A stretch of 64,000 nt of DNA from Desulfocapsa sp. (lineage in GTDB: Bacteria > Desulfobacterota > Desulfobulbia > Desulfobulbales > Desulfocapsaceae). The notes below the pieces were generated by a model. That model had not been told where the DNA came from. It was given only the letters and a program-made list of their open reading frames with translations, and did not search any database. The translations under genes were made by a program, and so were the position numbers. Shown one piece after another: positions 8,847-19,773 of this stretch; the first letter of the stretch is position 1, and every line of letters begins with the position of its first letter. Location of the stretch: assembly GCA_016765495.1 (NCBI GenBank), contig JAESPV010000095.1, forward strand, positions 62,001 to 126,000, written 5' to 3'.

Positions 8847-10064
8847 TTATAGCATCTTGTCGGCAACTGAAACCGTCAAGTCACCTAAAGTATTTGTATA
8901 ACTTCCCAGTTCATTGTCATACCAGGCATACACAACAGCTTGAGTAATGGGAACATGGAGAATATGATCGGCCCCGGCATCAATGGAACAGCTTTTCAGT
9001 TTCTGAAGATCAACAGGAATTGTAGCTGTGCGGGTATGGGTTTCAGTTCCTTCGATCACCGCTGCAGCTTCTGGAGCCCCGATAATATCCGAAGAAACAT
9101 TCTGATCCTCAGTATATTCAAGGTATTTACTGTTCTCGCCATACTCACGGTAGATTGAATTAATTCGATCCCGCTTCAACGGACTGTCAAGATCATCCTG
9201 AAAATTCATAACGAGAACAATAAGAGACCCGGTGGAAATGGGAACCCGAACAGATTCAGCAATAAATCCAATGGACTTCATCTCTGGAATAACCAGAGCC
9301 AAAGTCTTGGCTGCACCGGTGGTGGTAAGAATAATATTATTTAAAATAGAACGATTTTTTCTAAGATCTACAGCGCCGGATTTAGGCAAAGTGTCAAGAA
9401 CCTTCTGGCTGCCCGTTGCCGCATGCACAGTTACCATGGATGCACTCAGGAACTTCTCAGCACCAATGGATTCCATCAGTGGTTTGATCATATAGGAGAG
9501 ACAGGTGGTGGTACAAGATGCAGCCGAGATGAGCGCATGCCTTGAAGGATCATAATCCTCATCATTAATCCCCATAACAGCAGTTACAGTATCCTCCGGC
9601 ATATCTATACCTTTGGATTTGATCTTAAATGGGGCTGACAGCATCACCTTTTCAGCACCTGCCTGCAGATGGCCACGCAAAGCACCCCAACCCGATTCAG
9701 CGTCTGCCGTGGGGTCAGTAAAAGCGCCGGTGGTATCCACCACCAGTTTTACATTATTTTCCTGCCAGGCGATATCTTTTGGATTTCGGGCAGTACGAAG
9801 AAATGTCACCGGTATACCATTAATTATCATGGTTCCCGCTTCTTCATTTAACTCTTCAATTACCCTTCCACCTCTATGGCCATGAAGATAGGTGCCGAGG
9901 CGCCCGAATGAAGAGTCCCTCTCAACAGATGCTGCAAGATCGTTCAACCCCTGACCAATCTCACGACCAACATTAATCACAAGTTCTGAAAAATGTTTTC
10001 TCGAGACGTGGTGCCAGAGCGAAAGTTTTCCGATCCGACCCATACCGTTTAGGCCTAATTTCAT
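8847..10064 (-). CDS. gap: Divergent glyceraldehyde-3-phosphate dehydrogenase (405 aa)
   Basis: LGLNGMGRIGKL, SAASCTTTCL active-site Cys, TTTGAAKTLALVIPEM, AWYDNELGSYTNTLGDL. Confidence 0.9.
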   Translation of the reverse strand: MKLGLNGMGRIGKLSLWHHVSRKHFSELVINVGREIGQGLNDLAASVERDSSFGRLGTYLHGHRGGRVIEELNEEAGTMIINGIPVTFLRTARNPKDIAWQENNVKLVVDTTGAFTDPTADAESGWGALRGHLQAGAEKVMLSAPFKIKSKGIDMPEDTVTAVMGINDEDYDPSRHALISAASCTTTCLSYMIKPLMESIGAEKFLSASMVTVHAATGSQKVLDTLPKSGAVDLRKNRSILNNIILTTTGAAKTLALVIPEMKSIGFIAESVRVPISTGSLIVLVMNFQDDLDSPLKRDRINSIYREYGENSKYLEYTEDQNVSSDIIGAPEAAAVIEGTETHTRTATIPVDLQKLKSCSIDAGADHILHVPITQAVVYAWYDNELGSYTNTLGDLTVSVADKML

Positions 10065-10253
10065 AACAATGTTTCTCCTCTAGAGCTAGAGTTTTTCCCA
10101 CCTGAACTATTGTAACGGACAATATCAAACAGTTGAAAACGAGCAGGGATGGTTGTTTATTCTTCCCCTTTCAGTATCTACTCTTTATACTGTATATCTA
10201 ATGTTTCTACAAAGATTAATCATAATTGATGTGAATTTTACTCCCTCTGAACC

Positions 10254-10952
10254 ATGTTATTTAAAACGCCTCTCCAGTCAGCAACGTTGATTAAACGTTA
10301 CAAACGATTTCTGGCAGATGTTACAACTGATGAAGGAAAGCTAATCACTGTATACTGCCCCAATACCGGTTCCATGCGTGGCTGTTCAGCTCCCGGCAGT
10401 CGGGTCATGCTCTCCACATCTCCTAATCGAAAGCGCAAATACCCTCAAACCCTGGAAATGGTGCAAGGAGACAACACATGGATAGGCGTGAACACCGGAT
10501 TAACCAATACTATTGTCGCGGAGGCTATCCTGGAAGGCCGTATTCAAGAATTTCAGGGTATCGACATATTAACGAGGGAAGTTACAGTATCAAAATCGAG
10601 CCGCCTTGATCTGCTCCTGGAACGGGGAGATGAAAAGATATATGTGGAGATCAAAAACTGCTCCCTTGTGGAAGATGGCTGGGCCATGTTTCCGGATGCA
10701 GTTACTGCACGAGGCACCAAACATTTAAAAGAACTGGCAAAGATTGTGGAGCAAGGGCACCGGGGAGTAATCTTTTTTTGTATTCAGCGCATGGATGCTG
10801 ATCGCTTCAGGCCCGCTGCCCATATTGATCCACTCTACGCAGAAACTCTTGCTGAAGTCAGCAAAAAAGGCGTACAGGTATTAGCCTATCAGGCTGAAAT
10901 AGGGTCTGAGTCCATAATCGTCAACAAATCGATTCCCTGCTTTCTTAACTAG
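10254..10952 (+). CDS. sfsA: SfsA family DNA-binding/sugar fermentation stimulation protein
   Basis: KRYKRFLADV, CPNTGSMRGCSAPGS, VEIKNCSLVEDG, FPDAVTARGTKHLKEL. Confidence 0.93.
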   Translation: MLFKTPLQSATLIKRYKRFLADVTTDEGKLITVYCPNTGSMRGCSAPGSRVMLSTSPNRKRKYPQTLEMVQGDNTWIGVNTGLTNTIVAEAILEGRIQEFQGIDILTREVTVSKSSRLDLLLERGDEKIYVEIKNCSLVEDGWAMFPDAVTARGTKHLKELAKIVEQGHRGVIFFCIQRMDADRFRPAAHIDPLYAETLAEVSKKGVQVLAYQAEIGSESIIVNKSIPCFLN

Positions 10953-10973
10953 AAAGCAATCCTATCCCTCATT

Positions 10974-11672
10974 ATGAAAACAAACAAAAAAGCGGTCATC
11001 CTCTTTAGTGGCGGCCTTGATTCCACCACGGTTTTAGCAATTGCCCGGCAGGAAGGCTACAGTTGTTACTGTCTCAGCTTTCAATATGGCCAAAAACAGA
11101 CGGTGGAACTTGCAAAGGCAAGACAGGCAGCCATTGAAAACCGGGTTGAAAAACACCTTATTTTAAACCTCGATCTGGACAAAATCGGCGGTTCTGCTCT
11201 TACTGATTCCATTGACGTTCCAAAAGACAGAAACCTTGAAACGAATCAGAAAGAAATCCCAATAACCTATGTGCCTGCCAGAAATACTATCTTTCTTTCC
11301 CATGCAGTGGCCTGGGCAGAGGTTCTTTGCGCCACAGATATCTTTATCGGGGTTAATGCAGTGGATTATTCAGGCTATCCTGACTGCCGTCCAGAATTTC
11401 TGGAGGCCTTTGCAAGGATGGCAAACCTTGGAACACGGGCAGGAGTCGACGGCAAGAGAAGATTTCAGATACTCGCACCTTTACTGAAAATGAGTAAGGC
11501 GGAGATCATTAAAACAGGGCTTGCGCTGGGGGTTGATTACGGCAAAACCCATAGCTGTTATGACCCGGTGGGAGAAAAAGCCTGCGGCAGGTGTGATGCC
11601 TGCGTACTGCGCAGAAAAGGCTTTATTGATGCTGAAGTCGCAGACCCGACCGACTATGTAAAATTACAGTAG
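10974..11672 (+). CDS. queC: 7-cyano-7-deazaguanine synthase
   Basis: [16 protein letters not shown]-loop; C-terminal [23 protein letters not shown]. Confidence 0.95.
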   Translation: MKTNKKAVILFSGGLDSTTVLAIARQEGYSCYCLSFQYGQKQTVELAKARQAAIENRVEKHLILNLDLDKIGGSALTDSIDVPKDRNLETNQKEIPITYVPARNTIFLSHAVAWAEVLCATDIFIGVNAVDYSGYPDCRPEFLEAFARMANLGTRAGVDGKRRFQILAPLLKMSKAEIIKTGLALGVDYGKTHSCYDPVGEKACGRCDACVLRRKGFIDAEVADPTDYVKLQ

Positions 11673-11677
11673 CACAA

Positions 11678-12955
11678 TTACAGCTCACTATGGGTAATCC
11701 GGCCCCCCATGATGGTCAGTACTGCCTTTCCCTGCAACTTCCAATCGAGAAAAGGGGAATTCTTCCCCTTGGAAAGAATAGACTCTTTTGTAAAAACAAA
11801 CTCTTTATCAGGATCAATCACAGTGACGTCCGCAATATTTCCAACGGCAAGTGTCCCACCCGCAACCTTCAGGATGCGAGCCGGTGCGACAGACATCAAT
11901 TCCACCAAACGCACAGCATCAATCACACCATCCCTCACAAGACTTAAGGCTAGAGGCAGGGAGGTTTCAAGCCCGATAATTCCATTGGCCGCCTGGTCAA
12001 ATTCGAGCTCCTTGTCAAGCACAGAATGGGGCGCATGATCAGTGGCGATGGCATCAAAAGTACCATCCTGCAAACCCTTCCTGATAGCCTGCCTGTCTTC
12101 TTCTGTTCGCAGGGGTGGATTCATTTTGGCATTGGTGTTGTAATCACCAACAGCCTCTTCGGTAAGAGTGAAATAATGGGGCGTGGTTTCGGCGCTCACT
12201 TGCACACCTCTTGCTTTGGCCTGTCGAATAAGCTCTGTTGCAGCGCCAGTACTTACATGTGCGATATGAACGCGCTGTCCGGTGAGTTCAGCTAAAGCAA
12301 TTTCCCGATAAACCATTATGGCTTCGGCGGCAACCGGGATCCCACGCAAGCCCAAACGAGTAGAAATCACCCCTTCATTCATGGAACCATTTTTGCTGAG
12401 AGCCATTTCTTCAGAATGAGACATTACCAGGAGATCATGGCTTCCTGCATATTCCATGGCCCGACGCATCAGCTGACTGTCAAGAACAGGAAGACCATCG
12501 TCAGTTACTGCAACAGCACCCGCCGCTTTCATCTCGCCATACTCAGCAAGGCCTGTTCCCTGGCTCGCTTTACTTATGGCACCAACAGGATACACTCGTG
12601 CCGCCCCTTTGCTTTGTGCAGTCTTGATGATAAATTCTGTGATGGGAGCACTATCATTTACAGGAGTGGTATTGGGCATACAGGCAACAGCCGTGAATCC
12701 ACCTGCAGCAGCCGCTTTTGTACCGGATTCTATGGTCTCCTTATATTCTTCTCCGGGCTCCCGAAGATGAACATGCATGTCAATAAGCCCTGGGACAACC
12801 CATTTTCCCTGCAAGTCAAAGAGTTGACAATTCTCAGGAAGAGTTTCTTCGGGAGAGATAGTCACACCATCTTTAATCCAGAGATCACCAATGCTGTCCA
12901 CACCACTTACCGGATCAATGATACGTCCATTTTGGAGAACTGTTCTATTTGTCAT
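11678..12955 (-). CDS. pyrC: Dihydroorotase
   Basis: DMHVHLREPG, ATDHAPH, overlaps pyrB. Confidence 0.95.
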   Translation of the reverse strand: MTNRTVLQNGRIIDPVSGVDSIGDLWIKDGVTISPEETLPENCQLFDLQGKWVVPGLIDMHVHLREPGEEYKETIESGTKAAAAGGFTAVACMPNTTPVNDSAPITEFIIKTAQSKGAARVYPVGAISKASQGTGLAEYGEMKAAGAVAVTDDGLPVLDSQLMRRAMEYAGSHDLLVMSHSEEMALSKNGSMNEGVISTRLGLRGIPVAAEAIMVYREIALAELTGQRVHIAHVSTGAATELIRQAKARGVQVSAETTPHYFTLTEEAVGDYNTNAKMNPPLRTEEDRQAIRKGLQDGTFDAIATDHAPHSVLDKELEFDQAANGIIGLETSLPLALSLVRDGVIDAVRLVELMSVAPARILKVAGGTLAVGNIADVTVIDPDKEFVFTKESILSKGKNSPFLDWKLQGKAVLTIMGGRITHSEL

Positions 12956-13902
12956 TACTCTGTCTTGCCTCCTTCCTGCCCAATTATCAGATACAGCAAG
13001 GCCATACGAACAGCCACACCGTTTGTCACCTGTTCTAGAATAACAGACCCTTTTCCATCGGCCACATCCGGATTCATTTCAACCCCGCGATTGATGGGCC
13101 CGGGATGCATAATAAGAGCATTGGGCTTAGCGTGTTGAAGCAGGGAATGGTTGATGCCATAAAATTGAGCATATTCACGAAGTGAGGGAATCAAAGGATC
13201 GTCCTGACGCTCCTGCTGGATTCGCAGCGCCATAACCACATCAGCATCCGTGACGGCTTCTTCAACCGACGAACACACTCGTGCTCCAAGAAGATCCAGA
13301 TGTGGAACCATAAATGTAGCCGGCCCTGCGACTCTTACCTCCGCACCAAGCTTTGTAAAAGCTAATATATTGGAATGAGCAACCCGACTATGGGCAATAT
13401 CACCAACAAGTGCAATCTTCAACCCCTCCAGGCTTCCCTTGTGTTCTCGTATTGTCATCGTATCAAGGAGTGCCTGACTGGGATGCTCGTGGGTTCCGTC
13501 TCCAGCATTTATAATTGATGCATCAATATGGCGGGTGAGCAACCCCGGAACGCCAGAACTTCCATGCCTGATAATAATCAGATCAGGCTTCATCGCCTCA
13601 AGATTACAGGCCGTATCAATCAGTGTTTCACCTTTTTGGGCAGAACTGGTGGAGGCCGAAATATTAAATGTATCTGCACTCATCCGCTTGGCGGCAATTT
13701 CAAAAGAGAGACGTGTTCTGGTGGAAGGCTCAAAGAAAAAATTAATAACTGTCTTTCCTTTAAGGGTGGGAACTTTTTTAATGGAACGATTGGAAATTTC
13801 TTTAAAAGAAACAGCGGTATCGAGAATATGATAAATATCAGCAACAGAAAACTGTTCTATTCCCAGTATATGCTTATGTTGAAATCGGTATATTTCTTTC
13901 AC
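12955..13902 (-). CDS. pyrB: Aspartate carbamoyltransferase catalytic subunit
   Basis: [25 protein letters not shown]. Confidence 0.96.
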   Translation of the reverse strand: MKEIYRFQHKHILGIEQFSVADIYHILDTAVSFKEISNRSIKKVPTLKGKTVINFFFEPSTRTRLSFEIAAKRMSADTFNISASTSSAQKGETLIDTACNLEAMKPDLIIIRHGSSGVPGLLTRHIDASIINAGDGTHEHPSQALLDTMTIREHKGSLEGLKIALVGDIAHSRVAHSNILAFTKLGAEVRVAGPATFMVPHLDLLGARVCSSVEEAVTDADVVMALRIQQERQDDPLIPSLREYAQFYGINHSLLQHAKPNALIMHPGPINRGVEMNPDVADGKGSVILEQVTNGVAVRMALLYLIIGQEGGKTE

Positions 13903-13920
13903 TTTTTCCCTAACTGACTA

Positions 13921-14565
13921 TCAATGAACGATATCACCTATCCGACTCCAGCGAATAGAGCTAAACCGATCAACGGAAATGAGCGGCTTGTTCAGATCCC
14001 AGGACCAGTATAAAATAAATGCTTTACCGAGCACATCGTTAAGATCAACAAAGCCCCAAAATCTACTGTCAAAGCTATTATCACGATTATCTCCCATAAC
14101 AAAGATATTTCCTTCGGGAACTTTAACCGGCCCCATATTATCACGGGGGCCAGTGGTGGCTTTCATAATATCAGTCCCGGTAAAATAGGCATGGGGCTTG
14201 CTGATTGCCTCACCGTTTACATAGAGCTGTTTATTTTTAATCTCTATGGTGTCACCGGCAACTCCGACAACTCTCTTAATATAATCGATGGATCGATCCC
14301 TGGGAAATCGGAAAACAACAATGTCATCATGCTCAGGGGTTTTCCAGGGGATAAGGACAATCCCTGTCATTGGTATCTTAACGCCATATATGAACTTGTT
14401 GACAAGGAGATGGTCACCTATTTGCAAAGTCGGCAGCATAGATCCAGAAGGAATTTTGAAAGCCTGAACGATAAAACTTCTAATAAAAAGGGCAAGGATA
14501 ACAGCAATAATAATTGCTTCGACATACTCACGAATAACTGATTTTCCAGATTTTTGCTTACTCAC
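13921..14565 (-). CDS. lepB: Signal peptidase I
   Basis: KIPSGSMLPTLQIGDHLLVNKFIYG, YIKRVVGVAGD, VMGDNRDNSFDSRFWG. Confidence 0.95.
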   Translation of the reverse strand: MSKQKSGKSVIREYVEAIIIAVILALFIRSFIVQAFKIPSGSMLPTLQIGDHLLVNKFIYGVKIPMTGIVLIPWKTPEHDDIVVFRFPRDRSIDYIKRVVGVAGDTIEIKNKQLYVNGEAISKPHAYFTGTDIMKATTGPRDNMGPVKVPEGNIFVMGDNRDNSFDSRFWGFVDLNDVLGKAFILYWSWDLNKPLISVDRFSSIRWSRIGDIVH

Positions 14566-14972
14566 TACAACTCGCTCCAGTTAAATATCCATATTTTAAT
14601 ATTCCACACATTTTTTATTGAAATGAAAATACCCTAAAGGAACACCAATTACAAGAGACCTCATCATAGAGTTTCCAGGCATGAGCAATTCTGTTGTTTC
14701 AGGAAATATGGCCACAACCGGAAAGTACACCACATAGTGACGAGTAACAGCACAAAGCTACCACATACGGTGCCAAATGGCCATGACGACATGTTACGAG
14801 CCCTTAACATCTTGTTTTGGCATTAAGAAAAATGCCTATTATTTCTCCCCCCTCAACTTGACAAACAATTTTTTTTATGACCATATTAGAAATAACAACT
14901 TAATTTTTGTATTCTTATTAATACATTCTGAATACAGATATAATTTTTTCTCATGCAAACATAAAAACAATC

Positions 14973-16031
14973 ATGAACCTGCCTTTCTTCTCCAGTGATG
15001 ACCTTGTTGTCGGTATTGATATTGGGTCACATGCGATCAAAATCTGCCAGCTTAAACGTACGGACAAGGCTTACGCAGTCGTAAACCTTGGCAGTGCAAC
15101 CCTCCCGGAAGATGCCGTGGATGATGGGACTCTGAATGATCCGGAACTGGTTGGGAAAACAATCGCAGAACTCCTTAAGAATTTAAAAATAAAGAAGAAA
15201 AAAGTTGGTTTTTCCATATCGGGATATTCGGTAATTGTTAAAAAAGTCAATCTCGCAGTGATGTCTGAAGATGAGCTTGAAGAACATATCCAATCCGAAG
15301 CAGAGCAATATATCCCCTTTGACATTGATGATGTGTATCTTGATTTCCAGGATCTGAAAACAAATAAAGGCAACAGTGACCGTACCGATGTGATGCTGGT
15401 TGCTGCCAAGAAAGAAATTGTTGATGATTATCTGGAAATGCTGGAAGGCTTGAACTTAAAGCCCGTCATTGTGGATGTTGATGGTTTTGCACTCGAGAAT
15501 ACGTACGAGTATAACTATCCTAAAGATGAGAATGTGGCACTCGTTGATATTGGTGCATCAAAGATGAACATCAATATTATTTCTAATGGAATTTCCGTAG
15601 TTGCCCGAGACATAGTAGTTGGCAGCCGCCAGCTTACTGAACAAATTCAAGCCGCCTTTGATCTTGAATTTGCAGAAGCTGAAGCACTAAAACTTGGCCA
15701 TATTCCAGCAGAAGAAAAGCAGGAAGAGATTGCCGACATTTTTTCTTCAACCTGTACGCAATGGGTACTTGAGATCAAAAAAGCAATCGACCTGTATCAA
15801 GCAAATCACCCTGATTTTCCGCTCACTCGTCTGGTTCTCAGTGGTGGTGGAGCAAAGGTTTCAGGGCTTGTTGATTATCTGGCAAGTGAAACAGGGCTTG
15901 CCGTTGAACTGTTCAATCCTTTTAATAACATGACTGTCAATTCAAAAAAAATCGACCCTGAATACTTAAAGAGTGTCGGGCCGGAAATGGCAATTGCCAC
16001 AGGGATAGCCATCCGCCCCTCAGTTATATAG
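14973..16031 (+). CDS. pilM: Type IV pilus inner-membrane assembly protein PilM
   Basis: LVVGIDIGSHAIKICQLKR, actin-like fold; first gene of pilMNOP. Confidence 0.93.
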   Translation: MNLPFFSSDDLVVGIDIGSHAIKICQLKRTDKAYAVVNLGSATLPEDAVDDGTLNDPELVGKTIAELLKNLKIKKKKVGFSISGYSVIVKKVNLAVMSEDELEEHIQSEAEQYIPFDIDDVYLDFQDLKTNKGNSDRTDVMLVAAKKEIVDDYLEMLEGLNLKPVIVDVDGFALENTYEYNYPKDENVALVDIGASKMNINIISNGISVVARDIVVGSRQLTEQIQAAFDLEFAEAEALKLGHIPAEEKQEEIADIFSSTCTQWVLEIKKAIDLYQANHPDFPLTRLVLSGGGAKVSGLVDYLASETGLAVELFNPFNNMTVNSKKIDPEYLKSVGPEMAIATGIAIRPSVI

Positions 16032-16040
16032 GCTGTAATT

Positions 16041-16619
16041 ATGCTAAGAATCAATCTCCTTCCAATACGTCAGCTTAAAAAACGGGCAAAAGCGCGTAAC
16101 CAGATAAGTATTTTTATTACTCTGCTTGCCTTTATTTGTCTGATATTGGGTGCTGTAGGTTTTCTTCAAATCAGTAAAATCAAAAGCATTGAGACATCCA
16201 TTGCAAAATTAAGTGCAGAAAAACAAACATACGCCCCCATCCTTGCCGAAATGAAGCGGCTGGAACAGGCTAAAAAGGATTATGAGAATAAAACCAGTAT
16301 CATAAAACAGTTGAAAAGGGATTCAGCTACTACGGTTCATATTCTTGATGAAGTTGCCAAAAATGTTGATTCCAAACGAATGTGGTTAAAATCTCTTAAA
16401 CAACAGGGGGCAAGCCTGTCTTTAACTGGAATAGCACTTGACAATAGAACAATCGCACAATTCATGAATGCTTTGAAAGAATCACCATATATCAGTGGGG
16501 TAAACCTTTCCAACTCTTCTCTTGCAAAGGTATCAGGCCGGGATTTAAAGAGTTTTGCTCTCGCATGTTCTATCGCCGTCCCACAGGAAAATACTCAAGA
16601 AGAAACAAAGAAGAACTAA
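16041..16619 (+). CDS. pilN: PilN-like pilus assembly protein
   Basis: MLRINLLPIRQLKKRAKARNQ start, TM plus coiled coil, syntenic position. Confidence 0.9.
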   Translation: MLRINLLPIRQLKKRAKARNQISIFITLLAFICLILGAVGFLQISKIKSIETSIAKLSAEKQTYAPILAEMKRLEQAKKDYENKTSIIKQLKRDSATTVHILDEVAKNVDSKRMWLKSLKQQGASLSLTGIALDNRTIAQFMNALKESPYISGVNLSNSSLAKVSGRDLKSFALACSIAVPQENTQEETKKN

Positions 16620-16636
16620 GGTAAACACAGCGGTAT

Positions 16637-17269
16637 ATGAAAAATACTAACGCATTTGCGACCTTCATAGACGAACAATACATCCCGCTTGAAAAAAAGC
16701 TGAAAATTGCCATTGCAGTAATCCTTTTTCTGCTCCCAGTGGTTCTCTTTTACTTCTTTTGGTTTCAACCAAACGATGAGAAAAGCGTTCAACTTATACG
16801 ACAAAAAGAAACACTTGCCAAGGAGTTGGAAAAGGCAAAAGCAAAAGCCTCAAATCGAGCTAAATTGCAGGCAGAATTAGATGCAACAGAGACTCTTTTT
16901 GAAGAAACAGCAAAACTACTCCCAAAAGAAAAAGAGATTCCACGCCTTCTGACAGATATTTCAGCACGTGGCCGGGGTTCCGGTTTAGACTTTCTCACCT
17001 TCAAACCAGGGGCAGATGTACCTAAGGATTTTTACTCCGAGATCCCGATTGACATCAAAGTGCGAGGCCCATACCACAATATGGGAATGTTTTTGGATCA
17101 AGTGAGTAAGCTGGATAGAATAGTAACAGTGTCTAATATTACTATGGGTGCTCCCAAAAAGGAAGGGACTGAAATGTTGTTAGATTCCAATTGTCGCCTT
17201 GTTACTTATCGATTTACAAATATAAAAATTAGTAAACCAGAAGATAAAAAGAATAAACAAAGCAAATAA
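16637..17269 (+). CDS. pilO: PilO-like pilus assembly protein
   Basis: TM + coiled coil + LLPKEKEIPRLLTDISARGRGSGLDFLTFKPG. Confidence 0.9.
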   Translation: MKNTNAFATFIDEQYIPLEKKLKIAIAVILFLLPVVLFYFFWFQPNDEKSVQLIRQKETLAKELEKAKAKASNRAKLQAELDATETLFEETAKLLPKEKEIPRLLTDISARGRGSGLDFLTFKPGADVPKDFYSEIPIDIKVRGPYHNMGMFLDQVSKLDRIVTVSNITMGAPKKEGTEMLLDSNCRLVTYRFTNIKISKPEDKKNKQSK

Positions 17270-17282
17270 GACGTCTGCCCTT

Positions 17283-17822
17283 ATGAAAACATCACCTTCA
17301 CAAATAAAATATCCCGCCCCGAAGACTCTACCGGCTGTATTGTTTTTGTTCGGGATTATGTCAGTTGCTCCTGTTGTATTTGCTGTTCCAGTACCTTCTG
17401 GAACAAATGAAAGCTCTAAGGAGAGCATCGCTTTGCCAGAACAACGACTGGAAACACCCTTTGTATATCAAATTGAACGCAGGGCAGATCCGTTTATGCC
17501 GTTTATCTCAGAAAAAGCAGCATCTGCAAATATTAATGAAATCCTTCCCGTGGATGAACAACTATCAGGAATGCAGCTGTTTGAACCTGGCCAATTAAAT
17601 CTTGTAGCAATTGTCATGCAGGGAGACAGCGACTTCGCAATGGCTGAAGACACAACAGGAAAGGGATATATCCTTCACGCAGGAATGAAAATTGGTAAAC
17701 GGGGAATAATCACCGCCATTAAAGCCAACGAAGTGACTATTGAAGAAACCGCCTTTACACGGGCTGGAAAAAAATTAACAAGTAAGGTCGTAATGCTCCT
17801 CAAGAAAGAGGGAGAAGAATAA
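17283..17822 (+). CDS. pilP: PilP-like pilus assembly lipoprotein/periplasmic protein
   Basis: RRADPFMPF, LSGMQLFEPGQLNLVAIVMQGDSDFAMAEDTTGKGYILHAGMKIG. Confidence 0.88.
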   Translation: MKTSPSQIKYPAPKTLPAVLFLFGIMSVAPVVFAVPVPSGTNESSKESIALPEQRLETPFVYQIERRADPFMPFISEKAASANINEILPVDEQLSGMQLFEPGQLNLVAIVMQGDSDFAMAEDTTGKGYILHAGMKIGKRGIITAIKANEVTIEETAFTRAGKKLTSKVVMLLKKEGEE

Positions 17823-17826
17823 AACA

Positions 17827-19740
17827 ATGTATAAAAAACTCTCCACCTACTATCTGGCAATTTTCTGTTCCTTTTTCCTTTTCTGGGCAAGTAGTATTCA
17901 GGCAACGGATACACCTGTTACTGAAGGGGGTTACACAATCACAGATATCAAAACAGAACTGAAGGGGAACACGCTCCTTGTGTTGCTGAAGGGTGACAGT
18001 GCCCCCGCTTATACTGAGTATGAACTGTTTTCCCCGACCCGCCTTGTTCTTGACATTGCAGAAGCAGACTTGGCCGAGACCATTGATCCTGTAGCCATTT
18101 TACCTGAGAACAATATCGCGACTCTTACAATAACTGCCCTGAAAGATACAAATCCACAAATCAGCCGTTTTGAATTTACACTTGCAGAAAGCCATGCGTA
18201 TACAGTCAACAGAGAAGAAAATGATCTGTCAATCCACCTCTTCCCTCAAGGTAACGCTCCCTCAATCGCTGGTACTCAAGCTGCCAAGGCAGCAACTGAC
18301 GAACCTCCTGCTGCGTTGTATGACATTGTTGTACGAACCAAGGATAAAAAAACTGAGATACTCTTAAAGGCAGACAAGCCAATCAAAGACTACAGACAAA
18401 ACAGTGTTACTGGGCGGGAAGGTCTCCCAGATTCCATGTATATCGATATTAATAATATTGATGGATCTGAGTTAATTCGCGAAAAAACTATTGGCACCAA
18501 TCTTGATAAAATCCGTGTTGCCACCAGGGGCACAGGGGTACGCATTGTTTTTGATTCTGGACAAAAAGAGCTGTTTTCCTACGATATCAAAACAACTCCT
18601 CAAGGTCTGTTAGTAGTAATTAACGAGTCCACCCTTCCGGAAACACCTGGAAATGCTGGTGTCGCAAACACTATTGACTCTTCTCCTGTCACTGCCTCTG
18701 ACCCTACACTTGACGCACTCATTGATTCTTCTGAAGCTGCAATTACAAAAAAAGCACTGTCACCTGATGAAAATGTCACTGCGGCGCAAGCAATGGAAGA
18801 TTCCTTTGGCTTCTCTGGATATAAATCGACACGCATTAGCGTTGATTTTTATAAAATTGACCTGCACAACGTCTTCAGACTGTTTCGCCAAATCAGTGAC
18901 ATTAATCTGGTCGTTGACGAATCTGTTTCCGGCTCTTTGACGCTTGCCTTAAATGATGTTCCGTGGGATTTTGCACTGGATATTATTCTAAACCTGAAAA
19001 ACCTCAAAAAAGAAGAACGTCACAATACCATAGTTATCTACGCTGCCACAAATAATTTTTCATGGCCAGAAAGAGCGTCTGATAATCTGTCCTTTGAAGC
19101 AGATGATGAGGTCATTCAACAAGAAGCATTGATTATCCAACACTCAACAAACCATTCTGCAGAAATTATGCAGGCGAAAGAACTTCTTCGCAGAGCAAAA
19201 ATTGAGGAGCAAAATGATGACCTCGAAGATGCAGTCCTACTTTACGAAAAGGCCTTTACATTATGGTCAACGAACACGAGAATATCAAATCGGCTCGCCG
19301 CCCTCTATCTTGTTAATCTTGGAATGAATGCAAAAGCTGTCGACTATGCGAAGAAAACTCTCAACATTGACAAAAAGAATTACCAGGCTGCTCTTTATGC
19401 AGCCATAGCTTCTGCCAATATGGATCAAATTCCTGAGGCTATGGAATACTTTTCACAAAGTATCAATGGCACTCCTCCAATGAAAGATGCTCTTATCAGC
19501 TACGCGACTTTTAGTGAAGAAAAAGGTCAGCCAGAAGCAGCCCTTAAATTGCTCAACAGGTATGCAGAGTTCTATAGTGACAATGTTAATACCATGATCT
19601 CACGAGCCCGGTTATACGACACCATGGGACAAACCATGCAGGCAACTGAACAGTATAAAAAACTTTTATTGTCCGGTTATCAACTTGTTCCCGGGTTAAA
19701 AAATTATATTCGTAGCCGGCTGGCAACAAATCAGGAGTAG
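17827..19740 (+). CDS. AMIN-domain / secretin-N (STN) / TPR protein; PilQ N-terminal half without a secretin barrel
   Basis: AMIN-like repeats (YELFSPTRLVLDIAEADL), STN domain ISVDFYKIDLHNVFRLFRQISDINLVVDESVSGSLTLALNDVPWDFALDIIL, then TPR repeats; no secretin domain. Confidence 0.8.
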   Translation: MYKKLSTYYLAIFCSFFLFWASSIQATDTPVTEGGYTITDIKTELKGNTLLVLLKGDSAPAYTEYELFSPTRLVLDIAEADLAETIDPVAILPENNIATLTITALKDTNPQISRFEFTLAESHAYTVNREENDLSIHLFPQGNAPSIAGTQAAKAATDEPPAALYDIVVRTKDKKTEILLKADKPIKDYRQNSVTGREGLPDSMYIDINNIDGSELIREKTIGTNLDKIRVATRGTGVRIVFDSGQKELFSYDIKTTPQGLLVVINESTLPETPGNAGVANTIDSSPVTASDPTLDALIDSSEAAITKKALSPDENVTAAQAMEDSFGFSGYKSTRISVDFYKIDLHNVFRLFRQISDINLVVDESVSGSLTLALNDVPWDFALDIILNLKNLKKEERHNTIVIYAATNNFSWPERASDNLSFEADDEVIQQEALIIQHSTNHSAEIMQAKELLRRAKIEEQNDDLEDAVLLYEKAFTLWSTNTRISNRLAALYLVNLGMNAKAVDYAKKTLNIDKKNYQAALYAAIASANMDQIPEAMEYFSQSINGTPPMKDALISYATFSEEKGQPEAALKLLNRYAEFYSDNVNTMISRARLYDTMGQTMQATEQYKKLLLSGYQLVPGLKNYIRSRLATNQE

Positions 19741-19773
19741 CTTACACAGTATTTTTATTCAAAATTACTAAAG

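Noticed and set aside
12416-13138. Plus-strand 240-aa ORF opposite pyrC/pyrB
   Set aside because: Antisense shadow ORF across two well-supported genes.
14566-14972. Regulatory RNA upstream of pilM
   Set aside because: AT-rich with a TTGACA-like hexamer but no convincing structure or correctly spaced -10.
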